Shown: positions 46,313-56,536, counted from the stretch's first letter. The stretch is DNA of 61,785 nucleotides from Vibrio ezurae NBRC 102218 (GCF_000467185.1 NZ_BATM01000016.1:1-61785), one strand, 5' to 3'. Notes: generated by a model not told the origin, from the letters alone. Program-made: numbers and translations.

Positions 46313-46909
46313 ATGGAAGTTTATGGTGATTTACAATCTGGAAATTGTTTCAAAGTTAAGTTGTTATTGTCACTTTTAAAGGTTGAACATGACTGGATTC
46401 ATGTCAATATTTTAAATGGAGAGTCAAGAACCGAACGTTTTTTGTCTCGTTTCCCTAATGGTAAGATCCCTGCTGTAGAACTTGATGATGGGCGATTTTT
46501 ATGTGAATCCAATGCCATTTTAGGCTATTTTGCCGAAGATAGTGCATTGCTACCTAAGGATACTTACTATCGAGCTAAGGTGTATGAATGGCTGTTCTTT
46601 GAACAGTACAGTCACGAACCTTATATTGCTGTCGCGCGTTTTATTCAAAAATACTTAGGTATGCCAGAAGAGAGAAAAGAAGAGTATGCATCCCTGAAAA
46701 AGGGAGGTCACCAAGCCCTTCAGTTAATGGACAATCAGCTGGCTAACACGCACTACCTTGTCGGTGAGACCCTTACCATTGCAGATATCTCTTTATACGC
46801 GTACACCCATGTTGCGGAAGAGGGGGGATTTGATTTAACGGGCTATCCTCACATACAGCGTTGGTGTCACCAAATCCAATCGATGGATGGGTATCTTGGT
46901 ATGAGCTAA
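46313..46909 (+). CDS. Glutathione S-transferase
   Basis: A 198-residue GST. The N-terminal thioredoxin-like domain has VYGDLQSGNCFKVKLLLSLL, FPNGKIPAVELDDG (cis-Pro) and LCESNAILGYFAED, the glutathione-binding ES motif. The all-helical C-terminal domain has TLTIADISLYAYTHVAEEGGFDLTGYP, with the N-capping box. AAGGAGGATCG precedes the ATG. It is a detoxification enzyme of unknown substrate. Confidence 0.9.
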   Translation: MEVYGDLQSGNCFKVKLLLSLLKVEHDWIHVNILNGESRTERFLSRFPNGKIPAVELDDGRFLCESNAILGYFAEDSALLPKDTYYRAKVYEWLFFEQYSHEPYIAVARFIQKYLGMPEERKEEYASLKKGGHQALQLMDNQLANTHYLVGETLTIADISLYAYTHVAEEGGFDLTGYPHIQRWCHQIQSMDGYLGMS

Positions 46910-47412
46910 ACGAATATTTAGCACACTTAAACCAGGCATTTAAATCAAGCACTTCAACATGACTTAAAACCGGCGTGTAGCATGAAAAAAACGCGCTGGT
47001 GAGCTCTTGTTTTTACGATTGACGAGTTGATATACAGAGCAAAATCGATAAATTCTTCCTTTATAGCCTTTTGTTTTATCAATATTCCCTATTAACATAT
47101 TGGAACAAGCGATTGAAATTGCAGAACAAATGACACTTTTTTGTAAACTTTAATTATAATTAAAGTGGTCTTTAACTATAAAATTTAACCTAATTGTAGT
47201 TGAAATTTATAAGTGTCTAATTCTTATAAATTTTATTTAGAAAAAAGTTGGCGAAAGTGAAAACCTTGTCATACACTTTCGAACGAGTCATCAATATGTA
47301 GTTGATTGTAGAGACAAATTTTAGGAGCTAGCGTAAGGTTTCATTGAGTTTGAAATCGTGGAGGAATTACTCCTGCGTAGCTATTGATTCATCTAGCTTT
47401 GAGGGAAGTTTT
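46910..47412. other. Intergenic region upstream of ihfA
   Basis: 503 bases, AT-rich, with no supported gene or strong hairpin. Because pheT no longer precedes ihfA, an ihfA promoter must lie here; I cannot place it. The frame opening at 47344 is an upstream extension of ihfA without coding character. Confidence 0.5.
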
Positions 47413-47715
47413 ATGGCGCTTACCAAGGCCGATTTGGCTGAAAACCTGTTTGAAAATCTTGGGTATAGTAAACGGGATGCCAAGGAAACCGTGGAAGTGT
47501 TTTTCGAAGAAATTCGTAAATCACTTGAAAGTGGCGAACAGGTAAAACTATCTGGATTCGGTAACTTTGATCTACGGGAAAAAAAGGAACGTCCTGGACG
47601 AAACCCAAAAACAGGGGAAGATATACCTATTTCCGCACGTCGCGTGGTCACATTTAGACCCGGTCAGAAACTGAAAGCTCGTGTTGAAGAGCTGAAAAAA
47701 GACGACGTTAAATAA
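47413..47715 (+). CDS. ihfA: Integration host factor alpha subunit
   Basis: IHF-alpha, 100 residues. It starts [20 protein letters not shown] with GAGGGAAG upstream and contains the DNA-inserting arm [26 protein letters not shown] (GRNPKTGE with the conserved proline). It forms a heterodimer with IHF-beta and bends DNA. Its usual partner operon pheST is 16 kb away, so its regulation must differ from E. coli. Confidence 0.96.
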   Translation: MALTKADLAENLFENLGYSKRDAKETVEVFFEEIRKSLESGEQVKLSGFGNFDLREKKERPGRNPKTGEDIPISARRVVTFRPGQKLKARVEELKKDDVK

Positions 47716-47754
47716 TACGTCGCTACTGACGATAGAATACATTGGCGGTTTAAC

Positions 47755-47782
47755 AAAAAAGAGGTCTTTAGACCTCTTTTTT
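47755..47782. terminator. Bidirectional terminator between ihfA and purT
   Basis: AAAAAAGAGGTC and GACCTCTTTTTT pair perfectly around TTTA, between convergent genes. Confidence 0.92.
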
Positions 47783-47844
47783 AGTTTCTGGCGCTAAGCA
47801 TATATCCCTAAGCGGAGCCTATTCGGGATAGAGCGACGTCTAGA

Positions 47845-49020
47845 TTAGTAATTAATTGTGATTTTTTTCGCCGCGCTTGTTGCAGAGTGGACCGCTAAAG
47901 TCGTGTCTTTGGCGCGCGTTAGAATTACCCCTAAACGGCGGCGACCATCGATATCGGGCTTACCAAATAGGCGAATTTGTGTGTCAGGGAGTGCAACTGC
48001 CTCATCAATGCCAGTATAAGAGAGGTTGTTTGACGTACCTTGGCCTAAAATAACCGCAGAGGCGGCAGGGCCAGTTTGTCTGATTTTATTGATTGGATTA
48101 CCGGTAAATGCACGCACGTGCAGAGCAAACTCAGACATGTCTTGAGAAATCATCGTCACCATACCCGTATCATGTGGGCGAGGAGAGACTTCATTGAAGA
48201 TTACTTTATCACCTTTGATAAACAGCTCTACACCAAATACACCATAGCCACCTAATGCATTGACGATTTGCTCAGCAACGTATTCAGCAGCTTTGATTGC
48301 CACCTCAGACATTTGCTGTGGCTGCCACGACTCACGGTAATCGCCATCTTCTTGACGATGACCAATTGGCGCACAGAAATGCACACCATCGACAGAACGA
48401 ACGGTCAGTAGGGTAATTTCGTAATCAAAATCAATAAAGCCTTCGACAATGACGCGGCCCTCACCACTGCGACCGCCTTCTTGAGAGTAATCCCATGCCT
48501 TCTGGACGTCGTCGGCTGTGCGCATGACGCTTTGTCCTTTACCTGATGAACTCATCACAGGCTTAACAACACAAGGCAGTCCCACTTCTTCTACTGCGAG
48601 TGAAAACTCCTCAAAGGTGTCAGCAAAACGATAGTCTGAAGTGGTCAGGTGCAACTCTTCACCAGCAAGGCGACGAATCCCTTCACGGTTCATAGTCAGT
48701 TGGGTGGCACGGGCGTTAGGAACGACGGTAGTGCCTTTCTTTTCCAGTTCGACCAATGTGTCGGTCGCGATGGCCTCAATTTCAGGAACAATGTAGGTTG
48801 GCTGTTCCAGTTCAACAATCTTAGTGAGTGCTTCACCGTCGAGCATATCAAGTACGTAGCTACGATGGGCGACTTGCATCGCTGGGGCATTTTCATATTT
48901 ATCGCACGCGATAACTTCAATACCTAAACGTTGGCATTCGATTGCCACTTCTTTACCTAGCTCTCCAGAGCCGAGTAATAATACTTTAGTTGCACCTGGT
49001 GCGGTTGCCGTACCCAACAT
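47845..49020 (-). CDS. purT: Formate-dependent GAR transformylase
   Basis: PurT, 391 residues, an ATP-grasp enzyme adding formate to glycinamide ribonucleotide in purine synthesis. [21 protein letters not shown] starts the pre-ATP-grasp domain, [17 protein letters not shown] is the ATP loop, and [25 protein letters not shown] carries the metal ligands. It is monocistronic with a PurR-type box 56-71 bases upstream of the start. Confidence 0.95.
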   Translation of the reverse strand: MLGTATAPGATKVLLLGSGELGKEVAIECQRLGIEVIACDKYENAPAMQVAHRSYVLDMLDGEALTKIVELEQPTYIVPEIEAIATDTLVELEKKGTTVVPNARATQLTMNREGIRRLAGEELHLTTSDYRFADTFEEFSLAVEEVGLPCVVKPVMSSSGKGQSVMRTADDVQKAWDYSQEGGRSGEGRVIVEGFIDFDYEITLLTVRSVDGVHFCAPIGHRQEDGDYRESWQPQQMSEVAIKAAEYVAEQIVNALGGYGVFGVELFIKGDKVIFNEVSPRPHDTGMVTMISQDMSEFALHVRAFTGNPINKIRQTGPAASAVILGQGTSNNLSYTGIDEAVALPDTQIRLFGKPDIDGRRRLGVILTRAKDTTLAVHSATSAAKKITINY

Positions 49021-49075
49021 AGTCGTTCCTTTAAGATGATAATTTTTTAGCTGATAATACTCATTTTTCTATCAA

Positions 49076-49091
49076 GCGCAATCGTTTGCTT
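49076..49091. promoter_or_regulatory. PurR-type operator upstream of purT
   Basis: GCGCAATCGTTTGCTT is the same 16-mer found upstream of purC (8135-8150) and is close to the PurR consensus palindrome. Confidence 0.75.
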
Positions 49092-49168
49092 AGTGATATT
49101 TGGTAAATATTAGTGAGAAACCCGTGACAAAGACGCCGCTGTTATAGCTTGACGGGTTTTTGGGCAAA

Positions 49169-50062
49169 TTATGCCTGCAAAGCAACGTAAGTAAATGCAA
49201 TGTCAGGGTTTATTGCGTCAATGGTATTTTGCGTGTCAGCAAGATGAGACATTGAGGCATTGTTGATTTCCGCTAGCGCTATTTGCTTAATTTGCTCAAA
49301 CGCAATGCCGCGTACTTGCAGTTGTACTAACGCAACTTGCAGTGGTGGTAGGCTGGGATTAAAGGCTGCATTTTCAGCATAACTGCCGTGTACTTTGGTA
49401 CCGTCTATTGTTTCGATGGCTACGCCGCTGTAATTTTTAGTGTAAGGCGCATGGCTTTTGTTTAATGCCACTATCGCCTCACAAAGAAGAGCATCGTCGT
49501 TCGCATCTACATACTGGTGGTTGACCGCTGACATCAGTCCTGATTCGATACCTAAATCGCGAGGTCCAAAAGACTCGGGAAGGTACTCCTGTAAGGGCTT
49601 AGCGTCTCTTGCAGGCAGTTGTACGCTGATACGCTCAGCACTGGATAGCTCATTCATAAACTGTCGGCAGTGGCCGCAGGGGCTAAAGTTAATGGTGATG
49701 TCTTCGATCCCTTCTTCACCTTTCATCCAAGCGTGGCTTATCGCTGATTGTTCAGCGTGAACGGTTTGCCCTAGTTGTACATTGGCAAATTCAAGATTCG
49801 CACCAAAATATAATGCATTTGATGAACCTTTTACGATGGCGCCTACATGAAATTGAGAGATAGGGGCAACTGAATAGGCCGCCGCAAATGGCAACAATGC
49901 CACTTTTAGCGCTTGTTCATCTAATGAGGTGCATTCCTGTAGCTGTTGCAGTTGTTTTGGGCTGATAACTCCTTCGAAAGAAGCTGAATCAAAAATGGCT
50001 TTGAAAGTGTCAACAGACGATGGAGATAGATCTTTATAGAGTTCATTAAAGCGTTGATTCAT
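49169..50062 (-). CDS. cdd: Cytidine deaminase
   Basis: A 297-residue dimeric-type cytidine deaminase as in E. coli (294). The catalytic half has [12 protein letters not shown] (His and catalytic Glu) and [16 protein letters not shown] (two zinc cysteines). The C-terminal half is the degenerate second domain. It converts cytidine and deoxycytidine to uridine forms for pyrimidine salvage. Upstream is the repeat copy at 50152. Confidence 0.95.
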   Translation of the reverse strand: MNQRFNELYKDLSPSSVDTFKAIFDSASFEGVISPKQLQQLQECTSLDEQALKVALLPFAAAYSVAPISQFHVGAIVKGSSNALYFGANLEFANVQLGQTVHAEQSAISHAWMKGEEGIEDITINFSPCGHCRQFMNELSSAERISVQLPARDAKPLQEYLPESFGPRDLGIESGLMSAVNHQYVDANDDALLCEAIVALNKSHAPYTKNYSGVAIETIDGTKVHGSYAENAAFNPSLPPLQVALVQLQVRGIAFEQIKQIALAEINNASMSHLADTQNTIDAINPDIAFTYVALQA

Positions 50063-50151
50063 TGCTAATTCCTAGTAGTAACAGGGCAAAAAAGTGTATC
50101 GAATGTAGATGACGACCTTCATTCAAGTGTATTGCATTTTGATGAAAGCTT

Positions 50152-50316
50152 TATAGCAATCGCACTCAGTAACGGGGCATTCTAGCGTGTTAAAATAGTC
50201 GATAGCGGCGTTAGAATGTTTGATTGTAGAATCACGACTTATCGAAAAATTCTGCCTTGTTCTCAAGCATTATTCCGGCGCTATTCCTGAACACTTACTT
50301 AGTGTGATTGGTATTA
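50152..50316 (+). repeat. MITE-like Vibrio intergenic repeat, long copy
   Basis: The ends are TAGCAATCGCACTCAGTAAC and ACTTAGTGTGATTGGTATTA, inverted relative to each other. The inner part carries CATTCTAGCGTGTTAAAATA, CGGCGTTAGAATG and a further AATCACGACTTATCGAAAAA block absent from the 46182 copy. At about 165 bases it looks like the fuller form. No coding capacity. Confidence 0.8.
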
Positions 50317-50359
50317 CATATGGCGTAAACCGATGTGAGTAGAATACTAGATTTATCGA

Positions 50360-50397
50360 TAAAAAAGTGAAACCGTTACTCAGGTAAACGGTTTCGC
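50360..50397 (-). terminator. Terminator downstream of lrgAB
   Basis: On the minus strand GAAACCGTT and AACGGTTTC pair over 9 bp with a 9-base loop, followed by ACTTTTTT. Confidence 0.75.
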
Positions 50398-50450
50398 TCA
50401 CATTTAAATGTCGTCATGCCTTATTTGTAAAGTATTGTTTTCATTGAGCT

Positions 50451-51128
50451 CTATGAGATAAGGCTCAATACCAGCGCCATTACAAATGGCGCTAGCAAGG
50501 AAGTGATAACACCGCACAGTACCAGCGCTAACGAGCTAAATGCTGCGTCTTTTTGGTTGTGCTCAAATGCTGTTGCTGTACCTAATGCATGACTACAAGT
50601 TCCCATACTTAACCCTCTGGCAATTGGGTGCTTAATATTAAGCATCTTGAAGATAGGGTAAGCAAATAGAGAGCCTGTTAAGCCAGCCAATAGCACTAAA
50701 ATTGCGGCAACCGCAGGTTCACCACCCAGTTCCGTAGACACTTGCATTGCAATGGCTGTGGTGACCGATTTTCCCATCATGCTGGCGAGAAGCTGAGAGT
50801 CTGCACCCAGCATAATGGCAAGGGTGCCGGCGGTAAGCATTGAGCCTAAACTGCCAATCACACAAGTGGTGATAATAAGTTTCCATTTTGCTCGAATTTC
50901 ATTGAGCTGCTCATAAAGGGGATAGGCCAGCGCCACAACTGCGGGCTGCAATAGATGTTGAATGAGCTGATTGCCTTCATAGTACCTTTGATAGGGCACT
51001 TTAAATAAAAGCAAAAATGGGATCAGGATTGCCATACTGATTAACAGTGGGTTGGCCAATGGGTTATTGGCTTTTTTTGCTAAAAATTTGGCAATAAAGT
51101 AGACCACAATACTCAGAAGTAACCACAT
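50451..51128 (-). CDS. LrgB/CidB family membrane protein
   Basis: A 225-residue LrgB-type protein with about six to seven membrane segments. GKSVTTAIAMQVSTELGGEPAVAA and KHPIARGLSMGTCSHALGTATAFE are the family's most conserved blocks. The preferred start is ATG 51128, one base after the lrgA-like stop. With the upstream CidA/LrgA gene it forms a holin/antiholin-like or metabolite-transport pair. Confidence 0.88.
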   Translation of the reverse strand: MWLLLSIVVYFIAKFLAKKANNPLANPLLISMAILIPFLLLFKVPYQRYYEGNQLIQHLLQPAVVALAYPLYEQLNEIRAKWKLIITTCVIGSLGSMLTAGTLAIMLGADSQLLASMMGKSVTTAIAMQVSTELGGEPAVAAILVLLAGLTGSLFAYPIFKMLNIKHPIARGLSMGTCSHALGTATAFEHNQKDAAFSSLALVLCGVITSLLAPFVMALVLSLIS

Positions 51129-51129
51129 A

Positions 51130-51492
51130 TTATCGATCCTCGTTAAGCAGTTTATCGAGTGCGAGCGACAAAAGGCACAGTACAAATAGTGTTCCTAATA
51201 CGGTACTAATGATGATGGCTAATGCGTTGTCGATAAGGATTTGATAATGAATCATTAACCCAGTACTGATTGGGATAAAGAGCAAAATCATGTACTTAAT
51301 GAGTAATGAGGCACTTGGTTGAACCCAATGAGGTTTGATGATTCCACTGACCAAACCGACAAATAAAATCAACAAACCAAGCACGCTTCCAGGCACTGAA
51401 AGCGTGAAATAGTCTTGTAACCAGTTCCCTAGCGCCAGAGATGCGGCGATTAAACCAGCGCTAAGAAGGTAAAAAAACGCTTTATATAGCAT
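51130..51492 (-). CDS. CidA/LrgA family membrane protein
   Basis: A 120-residue four-segment membrane protein. VPGSVLGLLILFVGL is the family signature, and FIPISTGLMIHYQIL follows in the third segment. Its stop is adjacent to the lrgB-like start, indicating coupling. It lies four bases after the sbcB stop, so the three genes may be one transcript. Confidence 0.88.
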   Translation of the reverse strand: MLYKAFFYLLSAGLIAASLALGNWLQDYFTLSVPGSVLGLLILFVGLVSGIIKPHWVQPSASLLIKYMILLFIPISTGLMIHYQILIDNALAIIISTVLGTLFVLCLLSLALDKLLNEDR

Positions 51493-51495
51493 AAA

Positions 51496-52911
51496 TTACG
51501 AAACCAATTGTTCTACATAGTGATAGACGGCTTTCAAAATTTTCATCTTTTGTTCGTCGTCTTGATATTGAGAGCCTAAGTTCTCTAAGTTTAACATGTA
51601 ATTAGGTAACTGATTTTCAAACATATCGCGGCATTGGCGAAGCCACTGTTTTTGTTCTTGATCGGTTAAAGTATGAAAGAAATTTCGAGCTCGATAGTTG
51701 AATAGCAAAGGCATAATTCTTGGATCAGAAACCTGAATATCCAGTGCGCCTAAGTTTTCAGGGTTTGCTTCACGAATAATTCGCATTTGAGCTTTGTCTG
51801 CTGGTGAGAAAAAGCCATCGTACAGTTGCTCGTCGACATTATTGTTACCGGCGTATTCTCTGTTTTGTGAGAATACCGCATCCAGTTTTTCTCTTATATC
51901 TGGGTGTTGCAATAACTGTTGCTGAGTGTGTAAGCATTTCTCTCTATTGAGTTGGGTACGTTGTTCAGCTTGGGCGGTTAATACGCCCAGTGGTGCCAAA
52001 ATAGGGCATTTGTTGAGATGCACGAGTTTGACTGGAATAGGCAGTTCACCTTCGGCTAATTCACTGTGCTTAGTGTACAAACGCTGTTTTATTTGCTCTG
52101 AAGAAAGCTCAATTAATGGCGAAATATCTTGAGTCAGGTCCACGGTAATTAACGCCTTGGTTGGAGTCCAACCAATAGGAGCGACTAACGTAGTTTTTAG
52201 GTGTTCGTTGCTGAGCATGCCAGAAACATGCACCAATGGATTCATGCTGACAATATCAACCAATGAGTTCAGTTTCTGTTTGCCTCTGTGTTTAAAGAAA
52301 AACTCAAACAGCTTAGGTTGGTGTTGTTTTACTTTTTTTGCAAGCTCAATCGTTGCGTACACATCCGCCATGGCATCATGGGCGTTGCTATGTTCAATGC
52401 CATTTGCAACCGACAGGTGCTCTAAGCGGAAACTGGTATTACCGTCATCGTTTTCGGGCCAATTAATGCCTTCAGGACGCAGTGCGTGACAGGCACGCAT
52501 TACGTCTAATAAGTCCCAACGAGAGTTGCCATTTTTGTAGCTCCACTCATAAGGTTCGATAAAGTTACGATAACAGGTATATCGAGTCACCTCGTCATCA
52601 AAACGAACGCTGTTATAGCCAAGAGTACAGGTATTCGCACGGCTCATTTCACTATGAATAGCGTGGATAAATTCAGGTTCAGATAAGCCTTCTTGCATTG
52701 CTTTTTGCGGTGTGATTCCCGTTACCAATGCCGCTTCTGGATTCGGTAGGTAATCAGCAGGCGGCCGACAATAAATGACCAGAGGTTCACCAATGACATT
52801 GAGGTCTGCGTCTGTACGCACTCCTGCAAATTGACAGGGTCTGTCTTTGGCTGGGTTCACCCCCCAAGTTTCATAATCAAAAAAGAAGAAGGTGGATTGC
52901 TCCATATGCAT
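51496..52911 (-). CDS. sbcB: Exodeoxyribonuclease I
   Basis: Exonuclease I, 471 residues, 3'-5' single-strand specific. The DEDDh nuclease starts with FFDYETWGVNP (Asp, Glu), then TLGYNSVRFDDE and NAHDAMADV (His and Asp). The SH3-like and C-terminal domains follow, with FNYRARNF. It acts in mismatch repair and recombination. ATG 52911 or the in-frame ATG two codons later could start it. Confidence 0.95.
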   Translation of the reverse strand: MHMEQSTFFFFDYETWGVNPAKDRPCQFAGVRTDADLNVIGEPLVIYCRPPADYLPNPEAALVTGITPQKAMQEGLSEPEFIHAIHSEMSRANTCTLGYNSVRFDDEVTRYTCYRNFIEPYEWSYKNGNSRWDLLDVMRACHALRPEGINWPENDDGNTSFRLEHLSVANGIEHSNAHDAMADVYATIELAKKVKQHQPKLFEFFFKHRGKQKLNSLVDIVSMNPLVHVSGMLSNEHLKTTLVAPIGWTPTKALITVDLTQDISPLIELSSEQIKQRLYTKHSELAEGELPIPVKLVHLNKCPILAPLGVLTAQAEQRTQLNREKCLHTQQQLLQHPDIREKLDAVFSQNREYAGNNNVDEQLYDGFFSPADKAQMRIIREANPENLGALDIQVSDPRIMPLLFNYRARNFFHTLTDQEQKQWLRQCRDMFENQLPNYMLNLENLGSQYQDDEQKMKILKAVYHYVEQLVS

Positions 52912-53035
52912 AAAAAATATCCAAAGATCAGAGTGTTGTTAGTTAATTACGACGATTGGTATTAGACCATTGCGCGAAACGTATAGCAAACAGGTATCAG
53001 CATCTAGCGTCAAAAAGGGAATAGGAATTATGTTT

Positions 53036-53707
53036 CTAAACCTTGGATTGAATGAGTTGCTGATAGGTCGCAATGGTTATTGAGGGTAGGGTGTGCTTAG
53101 CGCAGACACTGCTTACTAAGAATTGCGCTACATCTTGTGCGTGAATGGGTCGCAGATTATGTAGAGGCCCTAGCATCAACGGGCGAATGACCTTCATGAT
53201 ATTTTGCAGCACAGTTTCATCTACCCGAGGTATCGCACGTTTTCCAACAAGAGGTCCGGGGCGGGCAAATATGATGTGCTCAAACTCTAAAAGGTGGACG
53301 TCTCTTTCCATTTCTCCTTTGCATTTGAGGTAATGGGACCATGCATTTGGGTTTGCACCAAGGCTTGAAACCACCGCCAGTCGTTGCACGCCGAGCGCTT
53401 TCATTTTTTTGGCAAAACGCAGCACTAAATCGTGATCGATTTGATATAACCCCTCATTGCTACCGGCTTGTTTTTTGGTTGTGCCTAAGCAGATGATGCC
53501 CAGTGTGGCATCCAAATGATCTAAGGTAAAAAACTCATCGTTTGAAAGCGAGACTAAGAAGTCAGTAGATTGCGAGCCAATCGAGCGTCTTGTTGGGGCA
53601 TATAGAGTGCCACACCATTTTGGGTGGTTGGATAAATGCTTAATCACCTGCTGACCGATTAAACCTGTGCCCCCCACTAAGATGATATTTGGCTTTGTGA
53701 TAGTCAT
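53036..53707 (-). CDS. NAD(P)-binding oxidoreductase, atypical SDR
   Basis: A 223-residue Rossmann protein. IILVGGTGLIGQQVIKHL is the dinucleotide loop, and VQRLAVVSSLGANPNAWSHYLKCKGEMERDV resembles the SSLGA...Y-x(3)-K site of YwnB/HTATIP2-like atypical SDRs. The substrate is unknown. It is divergent from astE. Confidence 0.85.
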   Translation of the reverse strand: MTITKPNIILVGGTGLIGQQVIKHLSNHPKWCGTLYAPTRRSIGSQSTDFLVSLSNDEFFTLDHLDATLGIICLGTTKKQAGSNEGLYQIDHDLVLRFAKKMKALGVQRLAVVSSLGANPNAWSHYLKCKGEMERDVHLLEFEHIIFARPGPLVGKRAIPRVDETVLQNIMKVIRPLMLGPLHNLRPIHAQDVAQFLVSSVCAKHTLPSITIATYQQLIQSKV

Positions 53708-53803
53708 AGAGAATGCCCGTTAATTTTCTGTTATCCAATAGGAGTTTGGGTATGATGTTATCTTAATGTTACATTGACATACACCGCTAAGGAAGGGCAG
53801 TTT

Positions 53804-54844
53804 ATGGCAAACAAATTATTTGCATCGTCATTTTTACAAGAAACATTATACCCGAGTATAAGCACGCCAAGGTCGGTGTCGTTCAGTAACGGAGTCACAA
53901 TGACGCTGTTGCAACGAGGTGTATTACAAGTGTCTCCGCCAGTAGTGCGCGATAGTTGTAAGCATATTGTACTTTCAAGTGCAGTACATGGTAACGAAAC
54001 CGCGCCTATCGAATTACTTGACGAACTTGTGCGCTTAATTTCTGAACAAAAATTAACCCCAGAACACCCTCTATTATTTGTGATTGCGCATCCACAATCC
54101 ATTCTTGAGGAGACGCGTTTTATTGAAACGAATCTAAATCGTCTATTTGGCCATCAACACTACCCAGATTCACTAGAGCTCACTATTGCATGCAATTTAA
54201 AAGAGCAGATAAAGCAATTTTGGCAAGACACCGCGATTCAATCGCGTTGGCATTTGGATATGCATTGTTCTATTCGAGCCTCTAAACACTATACCTTTGC
54301 TATCAGCCCACAGTCGTCTTATCCGACCCGAGACAAAGAGTTTGTCAGCTTTATGCTGCAAGGAGGGATTGAAGCCTTATTGTTATCGGAAGAAGCTTCC
54401 AGTACGTTCAGCTGGTTTAGTGCCAGCGAATGGGGAGCGCAAGCGGCTACATTTGAGTTAGGACAGGTGGCTCAATTAGGCTGCAACGACCCACAAAAAC
54501 TGACGAGCTTTAGTCAAGCATTGATGGAGTTGATTCAACTTAATCCTGATCAGCAGCATGAAGAAACCCAAGACTCTTCGATGATTTTTTATCAGGTGCA
54601 CGAGTCGATTTATCGGGAGAATGAGCAATTTGAGCTCTGCTTTGACGATGCATTGGCTAACTTTTCCCATTTTGGGTTAGGGGAGCCATTAGCGAAAGAT
54701 GGCCAGCGCGTTTTGACGATGCCAATTGAACAAGGACGCGTGGTCTTTCCCAATGCGAATGTTGAGCGTAGCCAACGGGCAGCGCTGATCGTAAAACCGT
54801 GCGCTACCCACTACGTTGATAAACAATTGAAGGTGTGTGATTAA
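53804..54844 (+). CDS. astE: Succinylglutamate desuccinylase
   Basis: AstE, 346 residues, a zinc carboxypeptidase-like enzyme of the last step of the arginine succinyltransferase pathway. VLSSAVHGNETAPIELLDEL carries the HxxE zinc ligands, NLNRLFG the arginine-binding motif, and HLDMHCSIR the third zinc histidine. ATG 53804 with GGAAGG is preferred. The other ast genes are not in the window. Its stop overlaps the convergent hydrolase stop by four bases. Confidence 0.9.
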   Translation: MANKLFASSFLQETLYPSISTPRSVSFSNGVTMTLLQRGVLQVSPPVVRDSCKHIVLSSAVHGNETAPIELLDELVRLISEQKLTPEHPLLFVIAHPQSILEETRFIETNLNRLFGHQHYPDSLELTIACNLKEQIKQFWQDTAIQSRWHLDMHCSIRASKHYTFAISPQSSYPTRDKEFVSFMLQGGIEALLLSEEASSTFSWFSASEWGAQAATFELGQVAQLGCNDPQKLTSFSQALMELIQLNPDQQHEETQDSSMIFYQVHESIYRENEQFELCFDDALANFSHFGLGEPLAKDGQRVLTMPIEQGRVVFPNANVERSQRAALIVKPCATHYVDKQLKVCD

Positions 54845-56019
54845 TCGCTATTTGAGGTACTCGTTTGCAGGAAATGGGTCATTTTCTGCATGCTTTGCGT
54901 AAAGTATGGATTCCAACTGGTACGTGCACGCACTGTCGATTCATCGCCATCTCCGTATGCAGCAAACCACACTTTGTCACTGTCGACCTTCGAGCAGTCT
55001 TTAGGTATATCAATGGGTTGCTGGTGGAAGCAAAATCGGATTAGACCGTCTCGTTTGTAGACTGGGTTGCTGGGGGAGAATCCTAATGACACGTGAGATG
55101 CGCTAAGAATTTTTTGCTCCGGTAAATGCATACTAAAAGAGGTGATACGGGGATCGGCAAAGTGACTTTCACCAAACCAGAGTACTTCACTGTGTGGATG
55201 AGTAAATTGTTGACTGAAAGCATCAACCGCATATTGTGAGTCAATGGTTTCGTCTGCTTCCGCGAGCATCATAAAGGTGGGCTTAGGGTAAGTTTGCTTC
55301 TCTATGTCCTCTCGAACCACTTTAGAGGTGGCGTAGTAAGTTGCCGCCCCTTTCATTGCTAAGGAGTTATAGCGGGTGTAATTATCTTCTTTGACCTTAC
55401 TCTCCCAATTGACAAACTTACTGGCTAAAGGAGAGAGAAACGCTAACCCATTTCTAGGCTTAAAGGCCGGAGAAAAGAGTAATAAGCCTTTGACTTGAGG
55501 TTCTTGATAGGCAAGCTCTGTGACTAGATTCGCCCCGGTTGAAAAGCCGCCCAACCAGACTCCCTGTACTTTTTTATTCAACAATTGATATTGATGTAAC
55601 ACGGCTTTTTGCCAATCTTCTATTTCGGGTAAAGAAAGATCTGCGGGCTTACTGCCGTGACCGGGTAACAACATGACTCGAACTAAAAAACCGTCTGCGG
55701 CAAGAATGGGGGCAATATCATGGTAGGAGTAGGGTGAGTCGCCTAACCCATGCACTAATAAAATACCTTGTCCGTTGGGATTTTCCGGAATGAGCTCAAA
55801 GGGCATTACAGCATCAAGCTCTGTTTGTTTGTCGTTGCTGACAAAGACACGATGTTGCTCCAACCATTGATGAGTTTCTTCCAAATATGCTTGATAGCTA
55901 GGCTGTGTATACGGCGCAAGAGATTGTGATGCAATATATTCTGGAGCGTCAGGCGAGTTTGTACAGGCTGTTATAAGCAAGCAACCGCTAAGTAGCGTTA
56001 TTTTGTAGAAGGAATGCAC
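54841..56019 (-). CDS. Lipoprotein alpha/beta hydrolase
   Basis: A 392-residue membrane-anchored hydrolase. The lipobox LITAC follows the signal peptide, so Cys-19 should be acylated. The fold has GILLVHGLGDSPYSY (oxyanion loop), VRVMLLPGHGSKP, the nucleophile elbow GGFSTGAN, and MLAEADETID for the acid. SHFAD is a candidate histidine. It is probably an envelope esterase or lipase. It is convergent with astE. Confidence 0.85.
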   Translation of the reverse strand: MHSFYKITLLSGCLLITACTNSPDAPEYIASQSLAPYTQPSYQAYLEETHQWLEQHRVFVSNDKQTELDAVMPFELIPENPNGQGILLVHGLGDSPYSYHDIAPILAADGFLVRVMLLPGHGSKPADLSLPEIEDWQKAVLHQYQLLNKKVQGVWLGGFSTGANLVTELAYQEPQVKGLLLFSPAFKPRNGLAFLSPLASKFVNWESKVKEDNYTRYNSLAMKGAATYYATSKVVREDIEKQTYPKPTFMMLAEADETIDSQYAVDAFSQQFTHPHSEVLWFGESHFADPRITSFSMHLPEQKILSASHVSLGFSPSNPVYKRDGLIRFCFHQQPIDIPKDCSKVDSDKVWFAAYGDGDESTVRARTSWNPYFTQSMQKMTHFLQTSTSNSD

Positions 56020-56305
56020 TAATAATATCCTTATTATTAATTCAACAATATATTATTTGTATTATGAATGGGTTGTGTTCAGTGAGTTGCGTGTTAAGAA
56101 ATATATGATGTTATCTATCATGATACTGTAACCCAAATATCTAAGAAACAAATTATTATTGTAATAAATGAATTCTAATATTCAATATTATTCAGTTACA
56201 TTTTACTGTATTGACTTAATGTTAAAAACCCTTAAATATGGCTAGCAATGCATTCGTGTCAGTGATGAAATGTTTGTAAATTGTTGTAGTGCTAAAAAAT
56301 GATTT

Positions 56306-56321
56306 TGTGATTAAAATCACC
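56306..56321 (+). promoter_or_regulatory. CRP-type site 1 upstream of glgC
   Basis: TGTGATTAAAATCACC matches TGTGA-N6-TCACA except at the last base. It lies about 215 bases before glgC. Confidence 0.65.
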
Positions 56322-56346
56322 AATTTACGACAAAGTTGATGCGTGG

Positions 56347-56362
56347 TGTGATCGATGTCACG
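56347..56362 (+). promoter_or_regulatory. CRP-type site 2 upstream of glgC
   Basis: TGTGATCGATGTCACG matches TGTGA-N6-TCACA except at the last base. Its centre lies 41 bases from that of site 1, four helical turns, so both would face the same side of the DNA. The rest of the 56020-56536 gap is AT-rich with no gene. Confidence 0.7.
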
Positions 56363-56536
56363 TATATGTAATGGGTGAGTTTGAATTATTTAGAAGTGTG
56401 AGTTCAAACGTACATATTTTGATGGTTTAATTTATTATTCACAAACGACATAAAATTAGAGCTTCTAAAAAGCCGAGTGTCGTACCTAATTTATTATATT
56501 TAATTATATTAGTTTCAATGTTAGAGGCCCCCATAA

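Noticed and set aside
52950..52965. Another copy of the MITE-like repeat
   Set aside because: Only about 13 bases (ACGATTGGTATTA) match the terminal block; too short to call.
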